Below, piece after piece: positions 40,999-49,624 of a stretch of DNA of 64,000 bases (its first letter is position 1; every line of letters starts with the position of its first letter). A model generated the notes under the pieces. The model was given only the letters and a program-made list of their open reading frames with translations, did no database searches and was not told the DNA's origin. Made by a program: the position numbers and the translations under genes. Source of the stretch: Methylocystis sp. ATCC 49242 (GTDB lineage: Bacteria > Pseudomonadota > Alphaproteobacteria > Rhizobiales > Beijerinckiaceae); assembly GCF_000188155.2 (NCBI RefSeq), contig NZ_KE124774.1, positions 1,866,356 to 1,930,355 on the forward strand, given 5' to 3'.

Positions 40999-41871
40999 TC
41001 AGCCGCGGGAGTTCTGCCTCGCGATCGGCTGCTGCGGGTCGAGCTGCAGGGCGCGCTGATAGGACTCCTGCGCTTTCTGCCGGTTGCCGTTCTTCTCATA
41101 GGCGAGCCCGAGCCACGCCCAGGCGAGCGCGCTCTTGTTGTCGACGTTGAGCGCGGCGTTGAAGTCCTCGACCGCCTTGTCATATTTGCCGAGCGCCACG
41201 AGGCTCTCGCCGCGCGCCTGATAGGGCGCCGCCGCGAAGGGGTCGCGGTCGATGGCGTTGTCGAAATCGGTCACGGCGCGGGCGTTGTCGCCGCGCTTCT
41301 GATGGATGAGGCCGCGGGCGTGGAAGGCCTGCGCGCTCTCGGGATTCAGGCGGATCGCCGTGTCGAGATCGGAGAGCGCCTGGTCGAGATTGCCCTGCGC
41401 GCGCAGCAGATTCGCGCGTCCGACATAGGCCGGGGCGTGGTTGGGATTAACCTGGATGGCGTGGTCGAAATCGTTGCGGGCGGCCTCGTTCTGGCCGATC
41501 TGTCGCTGGGCCAGCGCGCGATTGGTGTATGCCGCCGCGCTGTTCGGGTCGAGCTTGATCGCCTGCGTAAAGTCCGCGATGGCCTCGTTGAAGCGCCCGA
41601 CGCGGGCGTAGGCGACGCCGCGGGTGTTGTAGGCCTCGGCGCTGGATGGGTTGCGCCGGATGACCTCTGTCAGCGAATCGATGTTCGCCGCGGCGGCCTT
41701 GGAGTCGGTGTCGGCGATTTCGGCGATGCCGCGCCCCGGCGGCCGGATGCCGCTGGCTGTCTCGCAGCCCGCGAGCGCGATTACGGCAAGCGCCGCGGCG
41801 CCACGTACGAGCGTGGCGCGGGAGGGGACAGGAGACGGGCGAACCAATGTCGCCGCAAGGCGGAAGCCCAT
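40999..41871 (-). CDS. TPR-repeat lipoprotein
   Basis: 290 residues from ATG 41871. The lipobox LAGC ends the signal sequence (AALAVIALAGCETAS), so the mature protein is lipid-anchored in the periplasm or outer membrane. About six TPR units follow, each with the Gly8/Ala20/Pro32 pattern (for example AEAYNTRGVAYARVGRFNEAIADFTQAIKLDPNS). NlpI-like scaffolding of envelope enzymes is possible. It follows rpsU on the same strand after a ~107-base gap. Confidence 0.88.
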   Translation of the reverse strand: MGFRLAATLVRPSPVPSRATLVRGAAALAVIALAGCETASGIRPPGRGIAEIADTDSKAAAANIDSLTEVIRRNPSSAEAYNTRGVAYARVGRFNEAIADFTQAIKLDPNSAAAYTNRALAQRQIGQNEAARNDFDHAIQVNPNHAPAYVGRANLLRAQGNLDQALSDLDTAIRLNPESAQAFHARGLIHQKRGDNARAVTDFDNAIDRDPFAAAPYQARGESLVALGKYDKAVEDFNAALNVDNKSALAWAWLGLAYEKNGNRQKAQESYQRALQLDPQQPIARQNSRG

Positions 41872-41978
41872 GCCTTCAAATCCTCTCAGCCGTGTCATTG
41901 CAACCTATGGCCGATCTCTGCCGTCTCAACCTTAACAAAAGGTGTAAAAACGGCGAAACGCAGGCTCAGGCGCGCCGC

Positions 41979-42212
41979 TCAGCGGCCGGTGGCCTTGGCC
42001 TTGACCGGCAGCAGGCCCTCGCGCTGCAGCTTCTTGCGGGCCAGCTTGCGAGCGCGGCGAACGGCCTCGGCCTTCTCGCGGGCGCGCTTCTCGGACGGCT
42101 TCTCGTAATGGCCGCGCAGCTTCATCTCGCGGAAAATGCCTTCGCGCTGCATCTTCTTCTTCAGCGCCTTAAGAGCCTGATCGACATTGTTGTCGCGAAC
42201 GAGAACTTGCAC
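41979..42212 (-). CDS. rpsU: 30S ribosomal protein S21
   Basis: 77 residues: [20 protein letters not shown] and [23 protein letters not shown] are the S21 signature, with the Lys/Arg-rich tail typical of alphaproteobacteria. Component of the small-subunit platform near the anti-Shine-Dalgarno helix. Divergent from the zinc operon. Confidence 0.96.
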   Translation of the reverse strand: MQVLVRDNNVDQALKALKKKMQREGIFREMKLRGHYEKPSEKRAREKAEAVRRARKLARKKLQREGLLPVKAKATGR

Positions 42213-42407
42213 GAATCCATCCTGCTTTTGAGGGGCCGCCCGCTCGAAGGGGCGTCCAAATAGGGAATAGGTCGCCGGGCGCTGTACGGAGCGCCTGACC
42301 CGCGATGGGGCAGATAGCAGAGTCGCCCTGCCCTGTCCATGAAGAAATGCCCGAAATGCGTGTGGCGGGCGATCAAATCGGCGGCGCCGCGCTTGTTCTT
42401 GCGGCCC

Positions 42408-42420
42408 GTTATATTATAAC
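42408..42420. promoter_or_regulatory. Zur-like operator of the zinc operon
   Basis: GTTATATTATAAC is a perfect 13-bp palindrome and matches the core of alphaproteobacterial Zur boxes (GTTATA-N-TATAAC). It lies 8 bases before the start of the His-rich peptide and upstream of znuCBA. Zur with zinc would block transcription here. The zur gene itself is not in the window. Confidence 0.8.
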
Positions 42421-42428
42421 ATTTGGAC

Positions 42429-42632
42429 ATGACAGACGCCACGTCCCACGGACATAGCCACGGACATAGCCACGATCACGGCCACGCGCATGCGCGCCTC
42501 CCGGCGCCCGTCGTCGCGACCATCGGCGCCGAGCGAACCAGCCTGCTGGGGCTTTCGGCCGTGGGGCGGCTCGGCGGCGTGGCGCTTCTGCTTGCGGCGC
42601 TGTGGGCGGGCGTTTTCTGGGCGCTGCATTGA
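42429..42632 (+). CDS. His-rich small membrane peptide, first gene of the zinc operon
   Basis: 67 residues from ATG 42429. The N-terminus (HGHSHGHSHDHGHAH, ~8-22) holds eight His in 15 residues, a likely zinc-binding arm; the C-terminus has one membrane segment (GGVALLLAALWAGVFWAL). The stop overlaps the likely TTG start of znuC, so translation is coupled. I know no name for it. Suggested role: zinc buffering or delivery at the inner membrane beside ZnuBC; the topology is not determined. Confidence 0.75.
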   Translation: MTDATSHGHSHGHSHDHGHAHARLPAPVVATIGAERTSLLGLSAVGRLGGVALLLAALWAGVFWALH

Positions 42633-43405
42633 CCGCGACCGCCGGACAGCGCGAGCCGATCCGGCTCGTCAATCTCACTCTCGGCTATGACCGCCACCCC
42701 GCCGTCCACCATCTGGAGGGCGAGATCGCGCCCGGCGCCGCGCTTGCCGTCTGCGGCCCCAACGGCGCGGGGAAGTCCACGCTACTGAAGGCGCTCGCCG
42801 GCGTACTGAAGCCGCTCGGCGGGCGAATCGAGCGCGGCGGCGGTTCGGCCCGCGACGTCGCCTATCTGCCCCAGCTCGTCGACATCGACCGCGCCTTTCC
42901 GATCAATGTCCGCGATTTCGTCGCCATGGGCGCCATGCGGCGGATCGGACTTTTCGGCCGGCTCGGCGCGCAGGAGCGTGAGCGCGCCGAGCGCGCGATC
43001 GCCCGCGTGGGCCTCACGGGGCTAGAGGATCGGGCGATCGAGACGCTGTCCGGCGGGCAGATGCAGCGCGTGCTCTTCGCGCGGCTCATAATGCAGGATC
43101 AGCCGGTGATTCTTCTCGACGAGCCCTTCGGCGCGATCGACGAAGCGACGACCGACGACCTTCTCTCCCTCATCGGGCAGTGGCGCGAGGAAGGCCGCAC
43201 GGTCGTCGCCGTGCTCCACGAACTCGAACTCGCCCGCCGCGCCTTTGCGCAAACGCTGCTGCTGGCGCGCGAGCGCATCGCCTGGGGCGAGACGCGCGAG
43301 GCGCTTTGCCCGGAAAACCTCGCCCGCGCCCGCGCCATGTCGGAGGCCTATGACCGGCAGGCGCGCGAATGCCTGCGCGACGAAGAAACCGCCCATGTTC
43401 ACTGA
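42629..43405 (+). CDS. znuC: Zinc ABC transporter ATP-binding protein
   Basis: I prefer the TTG at 42629, which overlaps the upstream stop and starts LTATAGQREPIRLVNLTLGYDRHP; a GTG at 42602 is the alternative. 258 residues with Walker A GPNGAGKSTLLKALAG, Q-loop at YLPQLVDID, signature LSGGQMQRVLFARLI, Walker B VILLDEPFGAID and H-loop VAVLHELE. It energises metal import by ZnuB/ZnuA. Overlaps znuB by 11 bases. Confidence 0.92.
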   Translation: MTATAGQREPIRLVNLTLGYDRHPAVHHLEGEIAPGAALAVCGPNGAGKSTLLKALAGVLKPLGGRIERGGGSARDVAYLPQLVDIDRAFPINVRDFVAMGAMRRIGLFGRLGAQERERAERAIARVGLTGLEDRAIETLSGGQMQRVLFARLIMQDQPVILLDEPFGAIDEATTDDLLSLIGQWREEGRTVVAVLHELELARRAFAQTLLLARERIAWGETREALCPENLARARAMSEAYDRQARECLRDEETAHVH

Positions 43406-44264
43406 CGTCTTCATCGCGCCCTTCGCCGATTACGAATTCATGCGCCGGGCGCTGGTCGGCTCGGTGGCGCTGGCGCTGTCCGGGTCGCCGCTCGGCGTCT
43501 TTCTCATCCTGCGGCGCATGTCGCTCGCCGGGGACGCCCTGTCGCACGCCATTCTCCCCGGCGCGGCGGTCGGCTATCTCGTGGCCGGCCTCTCCCTTCC
43601 GGCGATGACCTTCGGCGGACTCGTCGCGGGGCTGGTCATCGCGGTCGCGACCGGCGCCGCCTCCCGCTTCACGACCCTGCGCGAGGACGCCTCGCTTGCC
43701 GCCTTCTATCTCGTCTCGCTCGCGCTCGGCGTGACGCTGGTTTCGCTGCGCGGCTCGAGCGTCGATCTGCTGCATGTCCTGTTCGGCTCTGTCGTCGGCC
43801 TCGACGACGCGGCGATGCTGATGCTCGCCGGAGTCTCGACCTTCACGCTCGCCGCGCTGGCGATCTTCTACCGCGCGCTGGTGATGGACACGCTCGACCC
43901 GCTGTTCCTGCGCCAGACGAGCGCGCTGGGCGAAGCCGTCCCCTTCCTGTTTCTGTCGCTCGTGGTGCTCAATCTCGTCGCCGGTTTTCATGCGCTCGGC
44001 ACGCTGATGGCCGTCGGCCTCATCATGCTGCCGGCCGCCGCCGCGCGGCTCTGGACGCATGAACTCGCCGTCGCCCTGCCGCTCGCCGCCGCAATCGGCG
44101 CGCTTTGCAGCTATGTCGGCCTTGTCTTCTCCAATGAAACCGGCGCGCCGACGGGCCCCGCCATCATACTCGCCGCAGGCCTCGTCTATTTCGCTTCTCT
44201 CGTTTTCGGCCGCGCCGGGGGCGTGCTGCGCCTGCGGCGTCCGCGCCGGCATCTCGAAGGGTGA
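43395..44264 (+). CDS. znuB: Zinc ABC transporter permease
   Basis: 289 residues from ATG 43395 (MFTDVFIAPFADYEFMRRALVGS). ABC-3 family permease with about eight membrane helices; SPLGVFLILRRMSLAGDALSHAILPGAAVGYL is the conserved coupling segment, and LGTLMAVGLIMLPAAAARL the C-terminal signature. Overlaps znuC by 11 bases and is followed directly by znuA. Confidence 0.93.
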   Translation: MFTDVFIAPFADYEFMRRALVGSVALALSGSPLGVFLILRRMSLAGDALSHAILPGAAVGYLVAGLSLPAMTFGGLVAGLVIAVATGAASRFTTLREDASLAAFYLVSLALGVTLVSLRGSSVDLLHVLFGSVVGLDDAAMLMLAGVSTFTLAALAIFYRALVMDTLDPLFLRQTSALGEAVPFLFLSLVVLNLVAGFHALGTLMAVGLIMLPAAAARLWTHELAVALPLAAAIGALCSYVGLVFSNETGAPTGPAIILAAGLVYFASLVFGRAGGVLRLRRPRRHLEG

Positions 44265-44269
44265 CGCTC

Positions 44270-45145
44270 ATGCTGACACGCCGTGCCGCTCTCGCGCTTT
44301 CCCTCGCCGCGCTCGCCGCGCCGGCCCTCGCCGAGTCGCCGAAAATCCCGGTCGTCGCAAGCTTTTCGATCATCGGCGATTTCGTCCTCGAGGTCGGCGG
44401 CGATCGCGTTTCAGTGACGACGATCGTCGGGCCGGACGGCGACGCCCATGTCTACCAGCCGAGCCCCGCCGACGGCCGCCGCATCGCGCAGGCGAAGGTG
44501 ATTTTCGTCAATGGACTCGGGTTCGAGGGCTGGCTGGAGCGGCTGATTTCCGTCGCGAAAACCAAGGGAACCGTCGTCACTCTGGGCAAGGGCGTCGCCG
44601 CCCGCAAGGACGAGGAAGGGGCCGATCCCCACGCCTGGCAGGATGTGGCGAATGCGAAGATTTACGTAAACGAAATCCGCGACGCGCTCGTCGCCGCCGA
44701 TCCGGAAGGCGCCGAAAGCTACAGGGCCAATGCGGCCGCCTATCTCGCGAAGCTCGACGCGCTCGACGCGGAGATCGTGAAAACGCTCGACGCGATCCCC
44801 ACGGACCGCCGCCGCGTCGTCTCCACCCACGACGCTTTCGGCTATTTTTCTGCCCGCTACGGGGTCGAATTCATCGCGCCGCAGGGCGTCTCGACCGAAT
44901 CCGAGGCCAGCGCCCGCGACATCGCCCGCATCATCGACGCGGTGAAGCAGCACAAGGTCGGCGCGGTGTTTCTCGAAAATGTCGCCGACCCGCGCCTCGC
45001 CAAGCGCATCGCGGCGGAGACGGGCGCCCGCGTCGGCGGCATGCTTTATTCGGACGCCTTGTCCGATGCAAAAGGCGACGGGGCGAATTATATCGACATG
45101 ATGCGCCACAATGTTAGAGAATTGGCGAAAGCCTTGACGCCTTGA
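44270..45145 (+). CDS. znuA: Zinc ABC transporter substrate-binding protein
   Basis: 291 residues from ATG 44270 with GAAGG upstream; a GTG at 44261 overlapping the znuB stop is possible. Signal peptide LTRRAALALSLAALAAPALA. Cluster A-I metal-binding protein: His in DGDAHVYQPSP, DPHAWQD, STHDAFGYF and Asp in GGMLYSDAL are the expected ligands. The acidic His-rich loop usual in ZnuA is short here (RKDEEGADPH), so specificity could include manganese; the Zur-like site and the COG0523 gene favour zinc. Confidence 0.9.
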   Translation: MLTRRAALALSLAALAAPALAESPKIPVVASFSIIGDFVLEVGGDRVSVTTIVGPDGDAHVYQPSPADGRRIAQAKVIFVNGLGFEGWLERLISVAKTKGTVVTLGKGVAARKDEEGADPHAWQDVANAKIYVNEIRDALVAADPEGAESYRANAAAYLAKLDALDAEIVKTLDAIPTDRRRVVSTHDAFGYFSARYGVEFIAPQGVSTESEASARDIARIIDAVKQHKVGAVFLENVADPRLAKRIAAETGARVGGMLYSDALSDAKGDGANYIDMMRHNVRELAKALTP

Positions 45146-45245
45146 GGGCGATTGTCTCGGCACGCCCGACCGCCCGATCCCTAGAGCCGCGCCACCAGCG
45201 CGCCGTCTCTCGGGATGCGGGCGTGAGGGCTCGTGAAACCAAGGA

Positions 45246-46385
45246 ATGATCGTGACCGATAAAATTCCCGTCACCGTCATCACCGGCTATCTTGGCGCCG
45301 GCAAGACGACGCTTCTCAACCGCATCCTCACCGAGCAGCACGGACGCCGCTACGCCGTGATCGTCAACGAGTTCGGCGAGATCGGCATCGACAACGATCT
45401 CGTCGTCGGCGCGGACGAGGAAGTCTTCGAGATGAACAACGGCTGCATCTGCTGCACCGTGCGCGGCGATCTCATCCGCATCATCGAGGGGCTCATGCGC
45501 CGGCGCGGCAAGTTCGACGCCATCATCGTCGAGACGACCGGCCTCGCCGACCCCGCGCCCGTCGCGCAAACATTCTTCGTCGACGCCGACGTGAAGGACG
45601 CCGCGCGCCTCGACGCGGTGGTGACGATGGCAGACGCGAAATGGCTGAGCGAGCGGCTGAAGGACGCGCCGGAAGCGAAAACGCAGATCGCTTTCGCCGA
45701 CGTCGTCATCCTCAACAAGACCGACCTCGTGACGCCGGAAGAACTGGAAGAAGTCGAGGCGCGGATTCGCGGCATCAATCCATACGCGGCGCTGCATCGC
45801 GCGGTGAAGGCGGATGTTCCGCTGAAGGCGGTGCTGGAGCGCAACGCCTTCGATCTCGATCGCATCCTGAAAATCGAGCCGAATTTCCTGTCGGCCGAGG
45901 AACACGATCACGACCATCATGATCATGTTCATGATCACGACCATCATCATCATGACCATCACCACGGGCATGATCACGAGCACGGTCATGAGTGCGGCCC
46001 GGACTGCGGCCACCATCATCATCATGAAAAGCACGAACATCACCACCACGACGACCACGGTCATCTGAAGGCGATTCACGACTCGGAGATGCAATCTATC
46101 TCCATTCGCCACTACGGCGAGGTCGATCCCGAGCGCTTCGTGCCCTGGCTGAACGAACTCGTTCAGCGCGACGGGCCGGACATTCTGCGCTGCAAGGGCA
46201 TCATCGCCTTCAAGAACGAGCCGCGCCGCTTCGTTTTTCAGGGCGTGCACATGATCCTGGACGGTGATCTGCAACGCGAATGGAAGGACAATGAGAAGCG
46301 CGAGTCGCGCCTCGTCTTCATCGGCCGCAAGCTGAAGGAGGATGAAATCCTCTCCGGCTTCGCGCAGGTCGTCGGCTCGGCCTGA
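45246..46385 (+). CDS. COG0523/CobW-like GTPase, putative zinc metallochaperone
   Basis: 379 residues. P-loop [12 protein letters not shown], CxCC metal site [25 protein letters not shown] and NKTDLV are the G3E GTPase motifs. A His-rich insert at about 219-275 (45902-46070) holds more than 30 His, including [14 protein letters not shown] and a [11 protein letters not shown] patch. The C-terminal CobW domain ends [12 protein letters not shown]. Zur-controlled members of this group pass zinc to target proteins when zinc is scarce. It lies 100 bases after znuA with no new Zur box seen, so it is probably part of the same operon. Confidence 0.9.
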   Translation: MIVTDKIPVTVITGYLGAGKTTLLNRILTEQHGRRYAVIVNEFGEIGIDNDLVVGADEEVFEMNNGCICCTVRGDLIRIIEGLMRRRGKFDAIIVETTGLADPAPVAQTFFVDADVKDAARLDAVVTMADAKWLSERLKDAPEAKTQIAFADVVILNKTDLVTPEELEEVEARIRGINPYAALHRAVKADVPLKAVLERNAFDLDRILKIEPNFLSAEEHDHDHHDHVHDHDHHHHDHHHGHDHEHGHECGPDCGHHHHHEKHEHHHHDDHGHLKAIHDSEMQSISIRHYGEVDPERFVPWLNELVQRDGPDILRCKGIIAFKNEPRRFVFQGVHMILDGDLQREWKDNEKRESRLVFIGRKLKEDEILSGFAQVVGSA

Positions 46386-46391
46386 GCCGGC

Positions 46392-46916
46392 TCATTCGTA
46401 GCAGATGATCTCGCGCTCACCGGCGAAGACGGCCTCCATGCGGGCGGCGTCGCCGGCCTTGCGGCGCGACAGGAAGCGCGGACGGCGCTTGAGCACGTTC
46501 ACGTCGCGGCGGCGCTGCACGCTCGCCTGAGCAGGCGTCGCGGCGTCGATCGGGGCGAATTCGCCATCCTCCAGCGCCAGACGCGGCAGGTCCAGAAAGG
46601 CCGCCCAATATTTCCACTCTGCCGCAGCCTCGCCGCCGTCCTGCGTCTCCGCCAGCACGATGTCCAGATCGGCGTCGCGATGGGCGAGCGACAGACGGTA
46701 GCAAGGCGCCCCGTCGCGGCCCTCTCGCACGTCGAGGGCGACGCCGTGATAGGCGGGGACCGGCACCGCGATCATCATGTCGACGCCGCCGAAGCGACGG
46801 GCGATGAGAATGTCGCTGCGCGTGACGCGGACGCGGCGGGCGCCGCCGTCGGCCCGGCGGTCCCGCTGAACGAGAAACGCTTCCTCGACCTTGCGCGCAT
46901 TGCCGGCTTCGAACAT
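46392..46916 (-). CDS. DUF6101-like protein
   Basis: 174 residues from ATG 46916 (MFEAGNARKVEEAFLVQRDRRADGG), preceded by GAGGAGGG. VRVTRSDILIARRFGGVDMMIAVPVPAYHGVAL followed by LSLAHRDADLDIVLAE and EWKYWAAFLDLPRL matches a family I know from Rhizobiales as DUF6101. No signal peptide or membrane segment. Function unknown. Convergent with the COG0523 gene, 6 bases apart. Confidence 0.7.
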   Translation of the reverse strand: MFEAGNARKVEEAFLVQRDRRADGGARRVRVTRSDILIARRFGGVDMMIAVPVPAYHGVALDVREGRDGAPCYRLSLAHRDADLDIVLAETQDGGEAAAEWKYWAAFLDLPRLALEDGEFAPIDAATPAQASVQRRRDVNVLKRRPRFLSRRKAGDAARMEAVFAGEREIICYE

Positions 46917-47137
46917 GGGCCCCTCCTCAAGGCGTGATCTCTTTGTCCCGGTCATCTTGCCGCGCCATGCCCGCCGGAGTCCCTAAAAACACTGGTGAAC
47001 GGCGCGTAAATCACTGCTTTTACACTGCAATTGAGCGATGAGGGTGAAGCCGCGGGAAACGGAATAGATCAAATTGTCGATATTTCGCCCATGCGGGCGT
47101 CTTGCGGCCCGGCGGCGCGTCGCCTACTGATTTTGCA

Positions 47138-47956
47138 ATGCACATTTCCCGAAACGACCTCGCTGCTTTCCTCCCGCGCCTCGAAGCCGTGACGCGGAAA
47201 GCCGGCGACATCGCCATGTCCTATTTCCGGCCCGGACAGCGCACCGCCGCCGCGGTCACCTACAAGGGCGGCGGCTCGCCGGTGACGGAAGCGGATTTCG
47301 CCGTCGACCGGTTCCTCTTCGAGGAAATGCGCCGCCTCGCGCCGGAGGCGGGCTGGCTCTCCGAGGAAACCGCCGACAGCGAAGCGCGGCTCTCGCGCGA
47401 GCAGCTCGTCGTGGTCGACCCGATCGACGGCACCAAGGCTTTTTCCAACGGCGACGCGCGCTGGGCGGTCTCGATTGCGCTCGTGGAGAAAGGACGCCCA
47501 ACCGTCGGCGTCATCCATGCACCCGCGCTGGGCGAGACCTTCACCGGAGCGGCGGGGCTGGGGGCCTTTCTCAACGGCGCGCCGCTCCTGACGCCGCCGC
47601 GGGCCGGAATGACCGGCGCGGCGATCATCGCGCCGCGGTTCCTGCATCCCGAACTCGCCAAGCTGCCGCAGAAGCTCGTCATCGCGCCGCGCACGCCGTC
47701 GCTCGCCCTGCGGCTCGTCGACATCGCGACCGGCCGCCACGACATCGTCATCGCCGCGCCCGACGCGCGCGACTGGGACATCGCCGCCGCCGACATCATC
47801 CTCCATGAAGCCGGCGCCGCGCTCAGCGAAGCGGAAGGCGCGCCGTTGATCTATAATCGCCGCTCTCTGGCGCGCGGCATGCTGGTCGCGGCGCCGAAGC
47901 CGCTACTCGACGAAACCCTCACGATCGCACGGACTGTTGCGGAAGGAGCCTATTAG
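47138..47956 (+). CDS. cysQ: 3'(2'),5'-bisphosphate nucleotidase, inositol monophosphatase family
   Basis: 272 residues from ATG 47138. Removes the 3'-phosphate from PAP/PAPS in sulfur metabolism if CysQ; other inositol-phosphatase substrates are possible. Li+/Mg2+-binding motifs: WLSEETADS (Glu pair), VVDPIDGTKAF (DPIDGTKAF) and RDWDIAAADIILHEAG (WDxAA). It lies 2 bases before the DUF4170 gene in a set that leads to waaA and lpxK. Confidence 0.88.
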   Translation: MHISRNDLAAFLPRLEAVTRKAGDIAMSYFRPGQRTAAAVTYKGGGSPVTEADFAVDRFLFEEMRRLAPEAGWLSEETADSEARLSREQLVVVDPIDGTKAFSNGDARWAVSIALVEKGRPTVGVIHAPALGETFTGAAGLGAFLNGAPLLTPPRAGMTGAAIIAPRFLHPELAKLPQKLVIAPRTPSLALRLVDIATGRHDIVIAAPDARDWDIAAADIILHEAGAALSEAEGAPLIYNRRSLARGMLVAAPKPLLDETLTIARTVAEGAY

Positions 47957-47958
47957 AA

Positions 47959-48213
47959 ATGACGAAGCAGGCGACGAAGGCAAAGAAGGACAAGCAGCTT
48001 CTGCATCTCGTGTTCGGCGGCGAACTCGAGTCGCTTGACGGCGTCACATTCCGCGACCCCTCGAAGCTCGACATCGTCGGCATTTATCCCGACAATGACA
48101 GCGCTCTCGCGGCCTGGAAGGCGAAAGCCCATTCAACGGTCGACAATGCGCACATGCGCTATTTTGTCGTGCATCTTTATCGTCTGCTCGACCCCGATCA
48201 CGAGGAACTGTAA
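47959..48213 (+). CDS. DUF4170 domain-containing protein
   Basis: 84 residues with GGAG before the ATG. LLHLVFGGELESLDGVTFRDPSKLDIVGIYPDN and YFVVHLYRLLDP are the conserved parts of this small alphaproteobacterial family, usually found between an inositol-phosphatase gene and waaA as here. Function unknown. Confidence 0.88.
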   Translation: MTKQATKAKKDKQLLHLVFGGELESLDGVTFRDPSKLDIVGIYPDNDSALAAWKAKAHSTVDNAHMRYFVVHLYRLLDPDHEEL

Positions 48214-48346
48214 ACGGCAGGCTTTCCAAAATTCGCCGGTTTTGCGAAGAATATAGATGTTTCTCGCCGCGAGGCGGAGCGGTTGCGATGACCACGCGCC
48301 GCGCCTGTCCGCGACACGCGCGTGCGTTTCATAAGACCAAGGAAAC

Positions 48347-49624
48347 ATGCCGCTATTAAAGCTCTATCGGGCAGCGACCATTCTCGCGACGCCTTTCGCC
48401 GGCGTCGTTCTCAGGCGGCGCGCGGGTCAGGGCAAGGAAGACCTTGCCCGTCTCGACGAGCGCATGGGGCTCGCCAGCCGTCCGCGGCCCGAGGGGCGAC
48501 TCGTCTGGCTCCATGGCGCCAGTCTCGGCGAAAGCCTGTCGCTGCTGCCATTGATCGAGCGCTTCATCCAGCGCGGCGCGGAAGTGCTGGTGACGAGCGG
48601 GACAGTCTCCTCCGCGCGCGTTCTCGCCGCGCGCCTGCCGGCCGGCGCCTTTCATCAATACGCCCCGCTCGACGCGCCGAAATTTGTCGAACGTTTTCTC
48701 GATCACTGGCGCCCCGACATCGCGGTCTTCGCCGAGTCGGAACTCTGGCCCAACATGGTCGCCGCCGTGCGCGCCCGCAACGTGCCGCTGGTGCTCGCCA
48801 ACGCCCGCATCTCGCGCAAGTCCGCTGAGCGCTGGCGCAATTTGCCCGGCGCGGCGCGCATCGTCTTCGGCGCCGTCGATCTCTGCCTCGCGCAGGATTC
48901 CGACAACGCCGCCCGTTTCCTCGCGTTGGGCGCGCCCTGCGTGCGCATCACCGGCAATCTGAAATTCGACGTGCCGCCGCCGCCGGTCGACGCGGCGAGG
49001 CTCGCGGAATTCAACGGCGCCGTCGGCGCGCGCCCCGTCTGGGCGGCTGTCTCCACCCATCCGGGCGAGGAGTCGATCATCCTCGAAGCCCATGCGGAAC
49101 TGGCGCAGCAGATCCCCTCGCTGCTGACGGTGATCGTGCCGCGCCATCGCGAGCGCGGACCCGAGATCGCGCAGATGGCGCGCGACAGGGGCTATGTGAC
49201 GGCGCTCCGCTCGCAGGACGGCGAGCCGCGGCGCGACGTCGACGTCTATGTCGCCGACACGACGGGCGAACTCGGGCTCATCTTCCGCAGCGTCGGCGTC
49301 GTGTTCATGGGCAAGTCGCTCGTTCCCGGCGGCGGGCAGAACCCGATCGAGCCCGCGAAGCTCGGTTGCGCGGTGCTATACGGCCCGAATGTCGAGAATT
49401 TCAACGAGGTGTATAGCGAACTCGCCGCCGCCAAGGCCGCCGCCCGCGTCACCGACGCGGCCGTCCTGGCTCGCGCGGCGCATTATCTGCTCTCGGAGCC
49501 CGCCCGGATGCGGCGCATGGGCCGCGCGGGCGCCGAGACCGTCGAGAAACTCGGCGGCGCCTCGCGCGGGATCATGACGGCGGTCGAACCGTTCCTGGCG
49601 CAACTCGCCGTCGCGGAAAGGTGA
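48347..49624 (+). CDS. waaA: 3-deoxy-D-manno-octulosonic acid (Kdo) transferase
   Basis: 425 residues. GT30 enzyme that adds Kdo to lipid IVA at the cytoplasmic face of the inner membrane. An N-terminal hydrophobic stretch anchors it (LYRAATILATPFAGVVL). Conserved: WLHGASLGE with the catalytic Glu, LVTSGTVSSARVLAARLP, FHQYAPLDAP, FAESELWPNM, ANARISRKS and GGQNPIEPAKLG. AAGGA precedes the ATG. Its stop overlaps the next start. Confidence 0.95.
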   Translation: MPLLKLYRAATILATPFAGVVLRRRAGQGKEDLARLDERMGLASRPRPEGRLVWLHGASLGESLSLLPLIERFIQRGAEVLVTSGTVSSARVLAARLPAGAFHQYAPLDAPKFVERFLDHWRPDIAVFAESELWPNMVAAVRARNVPLVLANARISRKSAERWRNLPGAARIVFGAVDLCLAQDSDNAARFLALGAPCVRITGNLKFDVPPPPVDAARLAEFNGAVGARPVWAAVSTHPGEESIILEAHAELAQQIPSLLTVIVPRHRERGPEIAQMARDRGYVTALRSQDGEPRRDVDVYVADTTGELGLIFRSVGVVFMGKSLVPGGGQNPIEPAKLGCAVLYGPNVENFNEVYSELAAAKAAARVTDAAVLARAAHYLLSEPARMRRMGRAGAETVEKLGGASRGIMTAVEPFLAQLAVAER

